A stretch of DNA of 64,000 nucleotides from JBLHZY01 sp050633265 (GTDB lineage Bacteria; Pseudomonadota; Alphaproteobacteria; Rhodobacterales; Rhodobacteraceae): the NCBI GenBank assembly GCA_050633265.1, contig JBOEGE010000005.1:186001-250000 (forward strand). The letters run 5' to 3'. Under the pieces are notes generated by a model. That model saw only the letters and a program-made list of their open reading frames with translations. It searched no databases and was not told the DNA's origin. Both the position numbers and the translations under genes were made by a program. Below, piece after piece: positions 24,647-33,038 of this stretch (positions are counted from its first letter, which is position 1; each line of letters starts with the position of its first letter).

Positions 24647-24671
24647 CGCGCCGCCGGTATCTGGCGGCGCG
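24647..24671 (+). terminator. 9-bp GC hairpin between SPOR and carboxypeptidase genes
   Basis: CGCGCCGCC and GGCGGCGCG form a perfect 9-bp stem around a seven-base loop, starting seven bases after the SPOR stop. No T-run follows, so it may be an RNA stabiliser or a weak terminator. Confidence 0.4.
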
Positions 24672-24721
24672 CAGCTCCCTTTGGCCCGCGCCGGGCAGGT
24701 TGATCATGAAAGGAAAGCCCC

Positions 24722-25885
24722 ATGTCTCTGCGACTTATCATCATGAGCCTCACCCTTGCGCTCAGCGCGGCCCTGCCTGCCTCGGCTGAGTTTGAGACCC
24801 GCGCGCGCGCCGCCTATGTCTTTGATATTTCAACAGATACAGTGCTGCTCTCCAAAGAGGCCAATGTACCGCTGCCGCCCGCCTCTATGTCCAAACTGAT
24901 GACATTGAACATGCTCTTTGAGGCGCTGCAGGATGGCCGCGTTACACTGGAAACCCGCTTTGGGGTCTCGACCCGCGCCAAGAATATGGGCGGCTCAACG
25001 ATGTTTCTTAATGAAACGGATCGCCCCACCGTAGAGGAACTGATCCAAGGCATCATCGTGCTGTCGGGCAATGATGCATGTGTGGCCGTGGCCGAAGGGC
25101 TTGCAGGCTCCGAGGATGCTTTTGCCCGGCTGATGAACACCCGCGCCAAAGAGCTTGGCATGGAGAATTCCACCTTTGCCAATGCCTCTGGCTGGCCCAA
25201 CCCAAACCAACGCATGTCGATGGAGGATCTTGGCCTCTTGGCGACCCGCCTCATCAAGCAATTCCCTGAATATTATGGATATTTTGGCCAAGCCGAATTC
25301 CCTTACGACAATCGCGCCCCACAGAACCGCTTCAATCGCAATCCGCTGCTCAAGCTTGGCATTGGGGCGGATGGCCTCAAAACCGGGCACACACAAGAGG
25401 CCGGATATGGGCTTGTGGGATCAGCAACCCAAGGCACGCGGCGCATCGTTTTTGTTATCACCGGGCTCGGATCAGAGGCTGAACGCGCCCAAGAAGCCGA
25501 GCGCGTTGTCAGTTGGGCCTTTCGCCAATTCGTTGAAAAAGCCGTTGTGCGCGAAGGGGCCGAACTTGGCCGCGCGCCGATCTGGATGGGCGATCACCAA
25601 GAGATCGGGCTTGTCGCAGCAACCAATGTGAAACTGCTCCTGCCGGCCAAACAGCGCGAAGGGATCAACGCCGAAATCATCTATCGCAGCCCGCTTGAAG
25701 CGCCGATCAAGCAAGGGGATGTCGTCGCTGAAATGATCGTTTCGCGCGATGAATTGCCGCCTGCACGCATCCCATTGGTTGCGGATCGCGATGTGGCGCG
25801 CGGCGGGCTTTTGCCGCGGATGCGCACGGCCACGCGGGTATTGATGCGCGAAATACGCGGTGAGGGCGAAGCAGTACCTCAATGA
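24722..25885 (+). CDS. D-alanyl-D-alanine carboxypeptidase (peptidase S11, PBP5/6 type)
   Basis: A 387-residue exported penicillin-binding protein. The signal peptide ends near residue 22 (A-L-P-A-S-A). The three active-site motifs are present: S55-M-S-K58, S115-G-N117 and K220-T-G222. After the transpeptidase-like domain, residues about 275-380 form the C-terminal beta domain, with a probable amphipathic anchor at the end. It trims the terminal D-Ala of pentapeptides in the periplasm. It heads a tight run; its stop overlaps the tmk start by ATGA. Confidence 0.93.
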   Translation: MSLRLIIMSLTLALSAALPASAEFETRARAAYVFDISTDTVLLSKEANVPLPPASMSKLMTLNMLFEALQDGRVTLETRFGVSTRAKNMGGSTMFLNETDRPTVEELIQGIIVLSGNDACVAVAEGLAGSEDAFARLMNTRAKELGMENSTFANASGWPNPNQRMSMEDLGLLATRLIKQFPEYYGYFGQAEFPYDNRAPQNRFNRNPLLKLGIGADGLKTGHTQEAGYGLVGSATQGTRRIVFVITGLGSEAERAQEAERVVSWAFRQFVEKAVVREGAELGRAPIWMGDHQEIGLVAATNVKLLLPAKQREGINAEIIYRSPLEAPIKQGDVVAEMIVSRDELPPARIPLVADRDVARGGLLPRMRTATRVLMREIRGEGEAVPQ

Positions 25886-26505
25886 GCGCAACCGGATTAT
25901 TCATGACTTTTGAAGGGATTGACGGCTCTGGCAAGAGCACCCAATCCAAACTGCTGGCCGAGAGCCTGCGCAAAGCGGGTTATGACGTGATCCATACCCG
26001 CGAACCCGGCGGCTCAAACGGCGCCGAGGAAATTCGCGCCCTTGTGCTGGAAGGCGATCCCGATCGCTGGTCTGCCGAAACCGAGATCCTGCTTTTTACC
26101 GCCGCGCGCCGCGATCATCTGGAAAAGCTGATCCGCCCGGCCCTTGCGCGCGGGGCCATCGTGATTTGTGATCGCTTTGCCGATAGCACGCGCGTTTATC
26201 AAGGGGTCACGCGCGGCGATCTGCGCGCCAAGGTCGATGCGCTCCACGCTGAAATGATCGGCCAAGAGCCAGACCTGACCTTTATCATCGATATTGATCC
26301 CGCCCTTGGCCATTCCCGCGCCAAAGCCCGCCAAACAGCCGAGGAACGCTTTGAGGATTTCGGCGTTGAGATGCAGGTAAAGATGCGCGCCGCTTTCCTA
26401 GAGCTGGCCGCTGAATTTGCCCCCCGTTGCCGCGTGATTGATGGCGCGCGCGCACCCGAGGCTGTTGCAGCTGAGATCGAGACCATCGCGAAAGCCGCCC
26501 TATGA
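25882..26505 (+). CDS. tmk: Thymidylate kinase
   Basis: A 207-residue protein of the usual length. It has the P-loop G-I-D-G-S-G-K-S-T (residues 13-21), the R-E-P-G-G segment and C-D-R-F-A-D-S-T, which binds dTMP. It phosphorylates dTMP to dTDP with ATP. It overlaps both neighbours by ATGA and precedes holB, a widespread arrangement. Confidence 0.96.
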   Translation: MSATGLFMTFEGIDGSGKSTQSKLLAESLRKAGYDVIHTREPGGSNGAEEIRALVLEGDPDRWSAETEILLFTAARRDHLEKLIRPALARGAIVICDRFADSTRVYQGVTRGDLRAKVDALHAEMIGQEPDLTFIIDIDPALGHSRAKARQTAEERFEDFGVEMQVKMRAAFLELAAEFAPRCRVIDGARAPEAVAAEIETIAKAAL

Positions 26506-27656
26506 GAGCCGTCGCCGCCGATCAAAACGCCGATCCCCTGCCCCAGGCCGATTGCGCGCCGGGCGCCCCGCATCCGCGCGAAACGGCCTCTCTTATTGGC
26601 CAAGCCCGCGCCGAGGCCGATTTTCTTGAGGCCTATACTTCCCATCACCTGCATCACGCTTGGCTGATCACCGGCCCGCGCGGCGTTGGCAAAGCGACCC
26701 TTGCCTGGCGCATCGCCCGCTTCTTGCTGGCCGAGCCTTTGGGCAGCGCAGAGGCAGGCCTGTTTGGCGATGCCCCGCCCGCGCCAACCTCGCTTTCCCT
26801 CTCGCCCGATCATCCCATTTCGCACAAAGTGGCCGCCCTTTCAGAGCCGCGCCTGTTTTTGCTGCGCCGCCCCTTTGATCCCAAAAAGGAAAAGTTCGCC
26901 CAGAACATCCCCGTGGATGAGGTGCGCAAGCTCAATGCTTTCTTTCATATGTCGGCGGCGGATGGCGGGCGACGGATCGTGATTGTTGATGCGGCGGATG
27001 AGATGAATGTCTCGGCCGCCAATGCCCTTCTCAAGCAACTCGAAGAACCGCCAAAGAACGCGATCCTTCTGCTGATCTCGCACCAACCCTCGCGGCTTTT
27101 GCCCACGATCCGCTCGCGCTGCCGCGAATTGCGCTGTGCGCCGCTGAACCCCGAAGATATGAGCGCCGCCCTCGCCCAAGCGGGCCTGCATGATATCGCA
27201 AACCCGGCCGCTCTTTCGGCGCTTGCAGGCGGGTCGGTTGGTGAGGCATTAAGGCTCACCAATATGCAAGGCTTAGACACATATCACGAGATCAATGATC
27301 TCTTTGCCAGCCTGCCCAAGCTGGATCGCAGCCGCGCTTTGCGTCTGGCCGAAAGCTGTGCGGGCGCCAAAAACGTGGATCGCTATGATCTGATGCTGCG
27401 GCTCTTTGATCTCTTCCTTGCGCGCCTTGCCAGAACGGGCGCCGGCGCGCCGCCAATGGTTGAGGCCGCGCCAAATGAGGCCGCCCTGATGCAGCGCCTT
27501 GCGCCAAACGCCGATGCAGGCCGCGAATGGGCGCAATTGCAGCAGGTTTTGAGCGCCCGCGCACAACATGGCCGGGCCGTCAATCTTGACCCTGCCGCTC
27601 TCATCCTTGATATGATCCTCAAGGTAAACGAAACGGCAGGCCGCGTGGCCGCCTGA
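26502..27656 (+). CDS. holB: DNA polymerase III subunit delta-prime
   Basis: A 384-residue clamp-loader subunit. An alphaproteobacterial N-terminal extension of about 30 residues precedes the AAA+ core. The P-loop-like G-P-R-G-V-G-K-A-T (about 58-66) and the V-D-A-A-D-E-M-N Walker B-like and S-R-C sensor segments (near 205) follow. Delta-prime helps load the sliding clamp. The gene follows tmk by ATGA overlap and is 13 bases from tatD. Confidence 0.93.
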   Translation: MRAVAADQNADPLPQADCAPGAPHPRETASLIGQARAEADFLEAYTSHHLHHAWLITGPRGVGKATLAWRIARFLLAEPLGSAEAGLFGDAPPAPTSLSLSPDHPISHKVAALSEPRLFLLRRPFDPKKEKFAQNIPVDEVRKLNAFFHMSAADGGRRIVIVDAADEMNVSAANALLKQLEEPPKNAILLLISHQPSRLLPTIRSRCRELRCAPLNPEDMSAALAQAGLHDIANPAALSALAGGSVGEALRLTNMQGLDTYHEINDLFASLPKLDRSRALRLAESCAGAKNVDRYDLMLRLFDLFLARLARTGAGAPPMVEAAPNEAALMQRLAPNADAGREWAQLQQVLSARAQHGRAVNLDPAALILDMILKVNETAGRVAA

Positions 27657-27669
27657 CAGGCCAAGCAGC

Positions 27670-28479
27670 ATGACCAATTCAGCGATCCCAGAGATAACCG
27701 ACAGCCATTGCCATCTGGATTTCCCGGATTTCGAAGGCGAGCTGCCCGATCTGATCGCGCGCGCGGGCGAAGCGGGCGTGACCCGCATGGTTTCGATCTG
27801 CACCAAACTGCGCCTTTTGCCCCAAGTGCAAGCCATCGCCGAGGCCCATGCGCCGGTTTTCTTTGCCGCGGGCACCCACCCGATGAGCGCCGCAGACGAG
27901 CCGCTCGCCAGTGTTGAAGAGCTGGTGGCCATCGCCGCCCACCCCAAATTCGTTGGTATCGGCGAAACCGGCCTTGATTATCACTACACATCTGAAAGCG
28001 CCGCCATCCAACAAGAAAGCCTGCGCATCCATATCGAGGCCGCGCGCCAAACCGGCCTGCCGCTCATCATCCATGCGCGCGCCGCCGATGATGATATGGC
28101 CCGCATTCTGGCCGAAGAGCATAAAGCGGGCGCCTATTCCTGCGTGATGCATTGCTTCTCTTCTTCGCGCGAACTGGCCGAAGCGGCGCTTGATCTTGGC
28201 TTTTATCTTTCGGCTTCGGGCATTACGGCCTTCCCGAAATCAACCGAGCTGCGAGAGATATTCGCCGCCGCCCCGGTTGAGCGCATCCTCGTTGAAACCG
28301 ATGCGCCCTACCTTGCGCCCCCGCCCCATCGCGGCAAGCGCAACGAGCCTGCTTATAGCGCGCTAACGGCCGCCAAAATCGCCGAGGCCTTGGGCATGGA
28401 TTACCCCGCATTCGCCGCCCTGACGCAGCAGAATTTCAACCGACTCTTTTCAAAGGCCGCCAATTGGAGGGCCGCATAA
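27670..28479 (+). CDS. tatD: TatD family metal-dependent hydrolase (YcfH type)
   Basis: A 269-residue TIM-barrel hydrolase. Metal ligands are seen as D-S-H-C-H-L-D near the start (residues 11-17), G-E-T-G-L-D (about 98-103), I-H-A-R, C-F-S and the late V-E-T-D-A-P segment. TatD-type enzymes are DNases or deoxyribonuclease-like hydrolases. Its stop overlaps the next gene's start as TAATG. Confidence 0.93.
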   Translation: MTNSAIPEITDSHCHLDFPDFEGELPDLIARAGEAGVTRMVSICTKLRLLPQVQAIAEAHAPVFFAAGTHPMSAADEPLASVEELVAIAAHPKFVGIGETGLDYHYTSESAAIQQESLRIHIEAARQTGLPLIIHARAADDDMARILAEEHKAGAYSCVMHCFSSSRELAEAALDLGFYLSASGITAFPKSTELREIFAAAPVERILVETDAPYLAPPPHRGKRNEPAYSALTAAKIAEALGMDYPAFAALTQQNFNRLFSKAANWRAA

Positions 28480-29276
28480 TGGGTGAGTTGCGCTTTACCA
28501 TTCTGGGCTGTGGCTCCTCTGGGGGCGTGCCGCGCCTTGGCGGGCATTGGGGCGAATGCGATCCGAAAAACCCCAAGAATGCCCGCCGCCGCTGCTCGAT
28601 GTTGATCGAGCGGATCGGCGAAGCTGGCACCACACGCGTTTTGATCGATACAACGCCAGACCTGCGCAGCCAGCTATTGGATGCTGGCATTGGCGCGCTT
28701 TCCGGCGTTGTCTATACCCATGCCCACGCCGATCATGTGCATGGGATCGATGATCTGCGCATGATCGTTTTTAATATGCGCAAACGCCTGCCCGTCTGGG
28801 CCGATGGCGATACGCAAAACGATCTGCTCGCGCGCTTTGGCTATGTTTTTGTTCAGCCCGAAGGCTCGGCCTATCCGCCGATCCTCAACCTCAAAACCAT
28901 TGATGGCGATGTGACTGTGCGCGGCGATGGCGGGGATATTACGCTCACACCATTCAAGGTTGGCCACGGCGCGATTGATGCGCTTGGTTTTCGCATCGGC
29001 GATCTGGCCTATCTCCCCGATGTCGCCGAGATTTACGCACCCGCATGGGAAACCCTTAAAGGCCTCGATTGCTGGATCGTGGACGCACTGCGCCGCACGC
29101 CGCACCCAACCCATTCGCACCTAGCCCAAACGCTGGAATGGATCGAACGCGCCGCGCCAAAACGCGCCGTGATCACCAATATGCACATTGATCTGGATTA
29201 TGAGGACGTGGCCAAAGAAACCCCCGATCACGTTACCCCCGCCTATGATGGCATGACCATCAGCTATCCAATCTGA
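28479..29276 (+). CDS. MBL-fold metal-dependent hydrolase (PhnP-like)
   Basis: A 265-residue metallo-beta-lactamase-fold protein. The metal motif is T-H-A-H-A-D-H-x-x-G, and an early L-G-C-G-S-S-G-G-V-P segment is typical of the PhnP/phosphoribosyl cyclic phosphodiesterase branch. A late N-M-H-I-D-L-D-Y segment gives the last ligands. The linkage tmk-holB-tatD-MBL is common in alphaproteobacteria; the true substrate of this chromosomal member is not known from sequence. ATG at 28479 overlaps the tatD stop; a TTG at 28464 is unlikely. It is coupled to the next gene by TGATG. Confidence 0.9.
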   Translation: MGELRFTILGCGSSGGVPRLGGHWGECDPKNPKNARRRCSMLIERIGEAGTTRVLIDTTPDLRSQLLDAGIGALSGVVYTHAHADHVHGIDDLRMIVFNMRKRLPVWADGDTQNDLLARFGYVFVQPEGSAYPPILNLKTIDGDVTVRGDGGDITLTPFKVGHGAIDALGFRIGDLAYLPDVAEIYAPAWETLKGLDCWIVDALRRTPHPTHSHLAQTLEWIERAAPKRAVITNMHIDLDYEDVAKETPDHVTPAYDGMTISYPI

Positions 29277-30214
29277 TGCAGGCGCTGATCGACGTTATCC
29301 TGCCGGTGTTCATTGTCATTGGCTTTGGCTATGTCGCCGCGTGGCGCAAACTTTTCTCCGAAAGCGCGGTTGATGGCATCATGCGCTTTGCGCAAAATTT
29401 TGCCGTGCCCGTGCTGTTGTTCAACGCGATTGCCCATATTGATCTGGCGCATAATTTCAACGGGCCGCTGTTTGCCTCCTTTTATGGCGGGGCGTTTTCG
29501 GGCTTTGCCTTTTGCTATCTCGGCGCGCGATATGTCTTTAAACGCAGCCCGGAAGACAGCGTTGCCATCGGCTTTTGCGGGTTGTTTTCCAACTCTCTCC
29601 TGCTGGGCCTGCCCATCACCGAGCGCGCCTATGGCACCGACGCGCTGACATGGAATTACGCGATCATCTCGATCCACGCGCCAACGCTCTATGCCTTTGG
29701 CATCATTGTGATGGAGATCACCAAATCGCGCGGCCAAGAATTAGCGGCCTCCAAACTTGGCCTGCAAGTGCTTCGGGCGATCCTGCGCAATCCGCTGGTG
29801 ATCGGGATTGGCTGCGGCTTTGCGGTCAATCTATCCGGCCTTGCGCTGCCCGGTGCGTTTTGGTCTGCGGTTGAGATGATGAGCCGCGCGGCGATCCCGG
29901 CGGCGCTGTTTGGGCTTGGCGGGGTCTTGCTGCGCTATCGCCCCGAAGGGGATATGAAGGTTATCGCTTGGGTCGTTGCAGGTTCGCTTTTGGTCCATCC
30001 GGGCATTGCGTGGCTGATCGGCGCTGTCGGCTTTGATCTTGGCCAAGCGCCGCTGCGCAGCTCGGTTCTAACGGCCTCAATGGCGCCGGGTGTAAATGCC
30101 TATCTGTTCGCAAATATGTATGGTTCGGCGCGCCGGGTCGCGGCCTCAGCCGTTTTGATCGCAACGGCGCTTTCGATCCTAACGATCTGGGCATGGCTGT
30201 TGATCCTGCCCTAG
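29276..30214 (+). CDS. AEC family transporter
   Basis: A 312-residue membrane protein with about ten hydrophobic spans arranged in two sets of five, as in auxin-efflux-carrier type transporters. The second half holds the typical P-A-A-L-F-G-L-G-G-V-L-L (about 203-214) and an A-P-G-V-N-A-Y-L-F segment. Bacterial members export organic acids or malonate-like anions; the substrate is unknown here. It is the last gene of the run that starts at 24722 and converges on an RTX gene 23 bases away. Confidence 0.88.
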   Translation: MQALIDVILPVFIVIGFGYVAAWRKLFSESAVDGIMRFAQNFAVPVLLFNAIAHIDLAHNFNGPLFASFYGGAFSGFAFCYLGARYVFKRSPEDSVAIGFCGLFSNSLLLGLPITERAYGTDALTWNYAIISIHAPTLYAFGIIVMEITKSRGQELAASKLGLQVLRAILRNPLVIGIGCGFAVNLSGLALPGAFWSAVEMMSRAAIPAALFGLGGVLLRYRPEGDMKVIAWVVAGSLLVHPGIAWLIGAVGFDLGQAPLRSSVLTASMAPGVNAYLFANMYGSARRVAASAVLIATALSILTIWAWLLILP

Positions 30215-30237
30215 CCGCCCGCAGCCCTAGCCGCCCG

Positions 30238-32718
30238 CTAGCCAAAGCGCGCGGTATAGCGCAGACCCGCATCGCGCGGCGGCAGCACAGGCGCGCGGTG
30301 ATGGCGCAGCAGTTTTGGCCCAACGATGGGCAAGACGTGCTGACCATAAAGTTTGGATACATCGGCCCCGGTGAGAATTTTGCTCAGCGCCGGAAAGAGC
30401 GCAAACAGCTCGGCTTTGGCGCCGCGTTCAAAGCCCGCCATGGCAAACGCGCCCGGAAACAGGCTTTCGCCGGGCGCGCCATTGGCAAAGATCACCGCAT
30501 GCATCGGCAGCAGCAAATGATGATAGGTCACGCCGCGTTTGCCCCTAGCATGGCGCACACGGCCATCGCCCAGGCTTTGCAAATGTGTGGCGCGGATCAG
30601 CTGGCCATGGGGCTGCCTGCCAAAGCCGGCCAGTTTAGGCATCTGCGCCCGCATCCGGCCCGAAGGCGGCACCAACATCGCATGTTGCGGCGAGACAAGC
30701 AGATCGCCACGATTGCCCAAAGTGCCATCCCGAATGCGAAGCGGGCGCAGGCGCGGATCGGCCGCAAGATCAGCCTCAGACAAGCTGCGCTTCCCGGCCC
30801 AAAGGAGCGGCTGCACCCCGTGATGCATCGTGCAAATGCGATCGCCCGCGCGCAGATCCTCGATCAAGACCTCTCCGCGCGGGGTTAAAATACGCGTCCC
30901 ATCGCCGTAGCAAGGGATGCCGATTGAATGCATCTCGTCGCGCCCATCAACCTGCGAAGGCGCCACCCCGATAAGCGTTACGGCCTCGCCATTTGGAAAG
31001 GTCAGAACCGCATTGCCCGATCCATCATCACTTACCACAACATCATCAAAATTGACCGGCGCGCCGCCACCATCCAGCAAAGTCGTGACATCAAACTGAT
31101 CATTGGTGAAACCGTTGCTATCATCATCGGCCATGTCAAAATCATGGACCGTGTCGCTGCCCGAACCATCAGAGAGGTGAATGGTATCATTGCCCGCACC
31201 GCCCCAAAGCCCATCATCACCCGCACCGCCCGAAAGGCTATCATCGCCCTCTTCACCAAAAAGGTAATCGGCATCATCGCCACCGATCAGCGTATCCGCG
31301 CCGCCGCCTGCATGGATCGTATCGCTGCCCGCGCCACCATCCAGATAGCTGCTGTAAACATCCGTCAGTTCGCCAGAGGCATCATCAATGCTGTCGTTGC
31401 CGTCGCCGCCATAGACCGTATCGTTGCCCAGACCAAAGAAGAGCGTATCATCGCCCTCATTGCCAAAGAGCATGTCATCCCCGGTCCCGCCTTCAAGGTA
31501 ATCCGCCCCAAGGCCGCCCGACATGGCGTCATTCCCAGCATCGCCATAAAGAGTATCATCGCCGTCTTCGCCGTAGAGCCAATCATTGTCGTTGCCGCCG
31601 CGCACATAGTCATTGCCGCCGCCCGACCAGATCGTATCATTGCCGTCATCGCCGTAAATCGTATCGGCGATTAAAAGGCTGGTCCCGGAGACATCATCGA
31701 TAACATCGTTGCCCGCGCCGCCATAAACCAGATCGCCGCCATCGCCATAAAGGATCGAGTCCGCGCCGTCACCGCCTTGGATTGTGTCGGCCCCATCGCC
31801 GCCATCGATCGTATCGTCGCCAATCCCGCCATCGATGCTATCATTGCCTTCGTCGCCATTGATAATATCGTTGCCCGAGCCACCCAAAATCGTGTCATCG
31901 CCAGTGCCGCCCTCGATGAAGTCATTCTCAGACCCGCCATCCAGATAGTCATTGCCAATGCCGCCATACATCGTATCGACGCCCGCTTGGCCCAAAATGG
32001 TATCATCGCCCGCGTCCCCGCCAAGCAGATCGTTGCCTGCGCCGCCATCGATGGAATCGTTGCCGCCGTCGCCCCAAATCTCGTCCTGGTCCGCACCCCC
32101 AAGCAAGGTATCGCTGCCCGAACCGCCCCAGATCGTATCATTGCCCGCGCCGCCATCCGCATAGTTCGACGCGCCGCCGCCGGTATCAATCGTATCCGCT
32201 GAGGCCCCACCAAGCAGAGAGTCATTATAGGCCCCGCCGGACATGGCATTGGGATCGACCTGCTCATAAAGCTGATCCTCAATCGAGCTGTAGAGGGGCG
32301 CATTGGCCCCGGTCACATTATCGATTGAGGTCACTTCCCACGTGACGCCCGGCGTTATCGGCCCATCGGCAACCGAGCCGACATAAGTTGTACCGATATA
32401 GACGTCATAGACCGTGACGAAGTTTCCGTTGCCATCCGTTAGGGTAAAACTGTTCTCAAGATAGCCCTTGGAATTATAGAGCGTGGCGCCGCCGGCATCT
32501 TTGACCAGGACTTGCTGGGTCGCGTCATTGCCAACCCCATCATTGAGATCATCGCCCTCAAAGGCCGTGTCCCCATCGGTAACGCTGAATTCAAGCGCAT
32601 CCGTCGAGGTCGACCATTCAGGATCGACCATCATTTTTGAGCCAACAACGACAGACGGGCCGCCGCCCTCAATCACCCAAGCACTGGGGTCAAAACCATG
32701 AAATACATACGTTGCCAC
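30238..32718 (-). CDS. RTX calcium-binding protein with C-terminal Hint domain (first of a divergent pair)
   Basis: About 826 residues. The start is GTG at 32718 (M-A-T-Y-V-F-H-G), seven bases behind AAGGG; the frame extends further but through promoter-like AT-rich DNA. An N-terminal beta domain (1-160) is followed by many G-G-x-G-x-D nonapeptides (about 165-560), which fold on Ca2+ outside the cell after type I secretion. From about residue 625 a Hint-type domain begins with P-C-Y-G-D-G-T-R-I-L-T-P-R-G and includes the S-P-Q-H block. Such Hint domains may self-cleave. No secretion ABC genes are nearby. Confidence 0.9.
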   Translation of the reverse strand: MATYVFHGFDPSAWVIEGGGPSVVVGSKMMVDPEWSTSTDALEFSVTDGDTAFEGDDLNDGVGNDATQQVLVKDAGGATLYNSKGYLENSFTLTDGNGNFVTVYDVYIGTTYVGSVADGPITPGVTWEVTSIDNVTGANAPLYSSIEDQLYEQVDPNAMSGGAYNDSLLGGASADTIDTGGGASNYADGGAGNDTIWGGSGSDTLLGGADQDEIWGDGGNDSIDGGAGNDLLGGDAGDDTILGQAGVDTMYGGIGNDYLDGGSENDFIEGGTGDDTILGGSGNDIINGDEGNDSIDGGIGDDTIDGGDGADTIQGGDGADSILYGDGGDLVYGGAGNDVIDDVSGTSLLIADTIYGDDGNDTIWSGGGNDYVRGGNDNDWLYGEDGDDTLYGDAGNDAMSGGLGADYLEGGTGDDMLFGNEGDDTLFFGLGNDTVYGGDGNDSIDDASGELTDVYSSYLDGGAGSDTIHAGGGADTLIGGDDADYLFGEEGDDSLSGGAGDDGLWGGAGNDTIHLSDGSGSDTVHDFDMADDDSNGFTNDQFDVTTLLDGGGAPVNFDDVVVSDDGSGNAVLTFPNGEAVTLIGVAPSQVDGRDEMHSIGIPCYGDGTRILTPRGEVLIEDLRAGDRICTMHHGVQPLLWAGKRSLSEADLAADPRLRPLRIRDGTLGNRGDLLVSPQHAMLVPPSGRMRAQMPKLAGFGRQPHGQLIRATHLQSLGDGRVRHARGKRGVTYHHLLLPMHAVIFANGAPGESLFPGAFAMAGFERGAKAELFALFPALSKILTGADVSKLYGQHVLPIVGPKLLRHHRAPVLPPRDAGLRYTARFG

Positions 32719-33038
32719 AAAAACACCCTTAGTCTTTGCCCCGCAATTAGGGGCAGTCCCACGCGAAAGAATGGCATCAAAGTTTAAGTATCGAATTAAG
32801 CGTGTTTCTCTTTCTTGCCACAATTTGCCTAAAATGCCGCTTTGGTAAAAAGACAAAAATATCAATAAATTCAATGTGTTAAAAAGTTTACGTTCAGGGA
32901 ATTAACTATAAATGACCCTAACCACGCCCCCAAACCGCCCCTTTCGCCCTTCATATTGAAGCTCACAAACAATGCACGGTGAGGGCGAGGCAACGCCTTC
33001 ACCACCAAGTGCAAAACAGACATTGAGTGGTGAGCAAC
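32719..33038. promoter_or_regulatory. Divergent control region between two RTX-Hint genes
   Basis: A 320-base gap between divergent genes. The stretch 32780-32920 is AT-rich compared with its surroundings and must hold at least one promoter. It contains TTAA-N8-TTAA (one base longer than the CtrA spacing) near 32785 and a GCCACAATTTGCCTAAAATG segment near 32815 that recurs with few changes near 50700. No operator can be proven. Confidence 0.45.

Noticed and set aside
30928..31674. A 248-codon plus-strand frame inside the first RTX gene
   Set aside because: It is the antisense of the calcium repeats, with the same low-complexity signature.
32780..32800. CtrA site between the RTX genes
   Set aside because: The two TTAA half sites are eight bases apart rather than seven.
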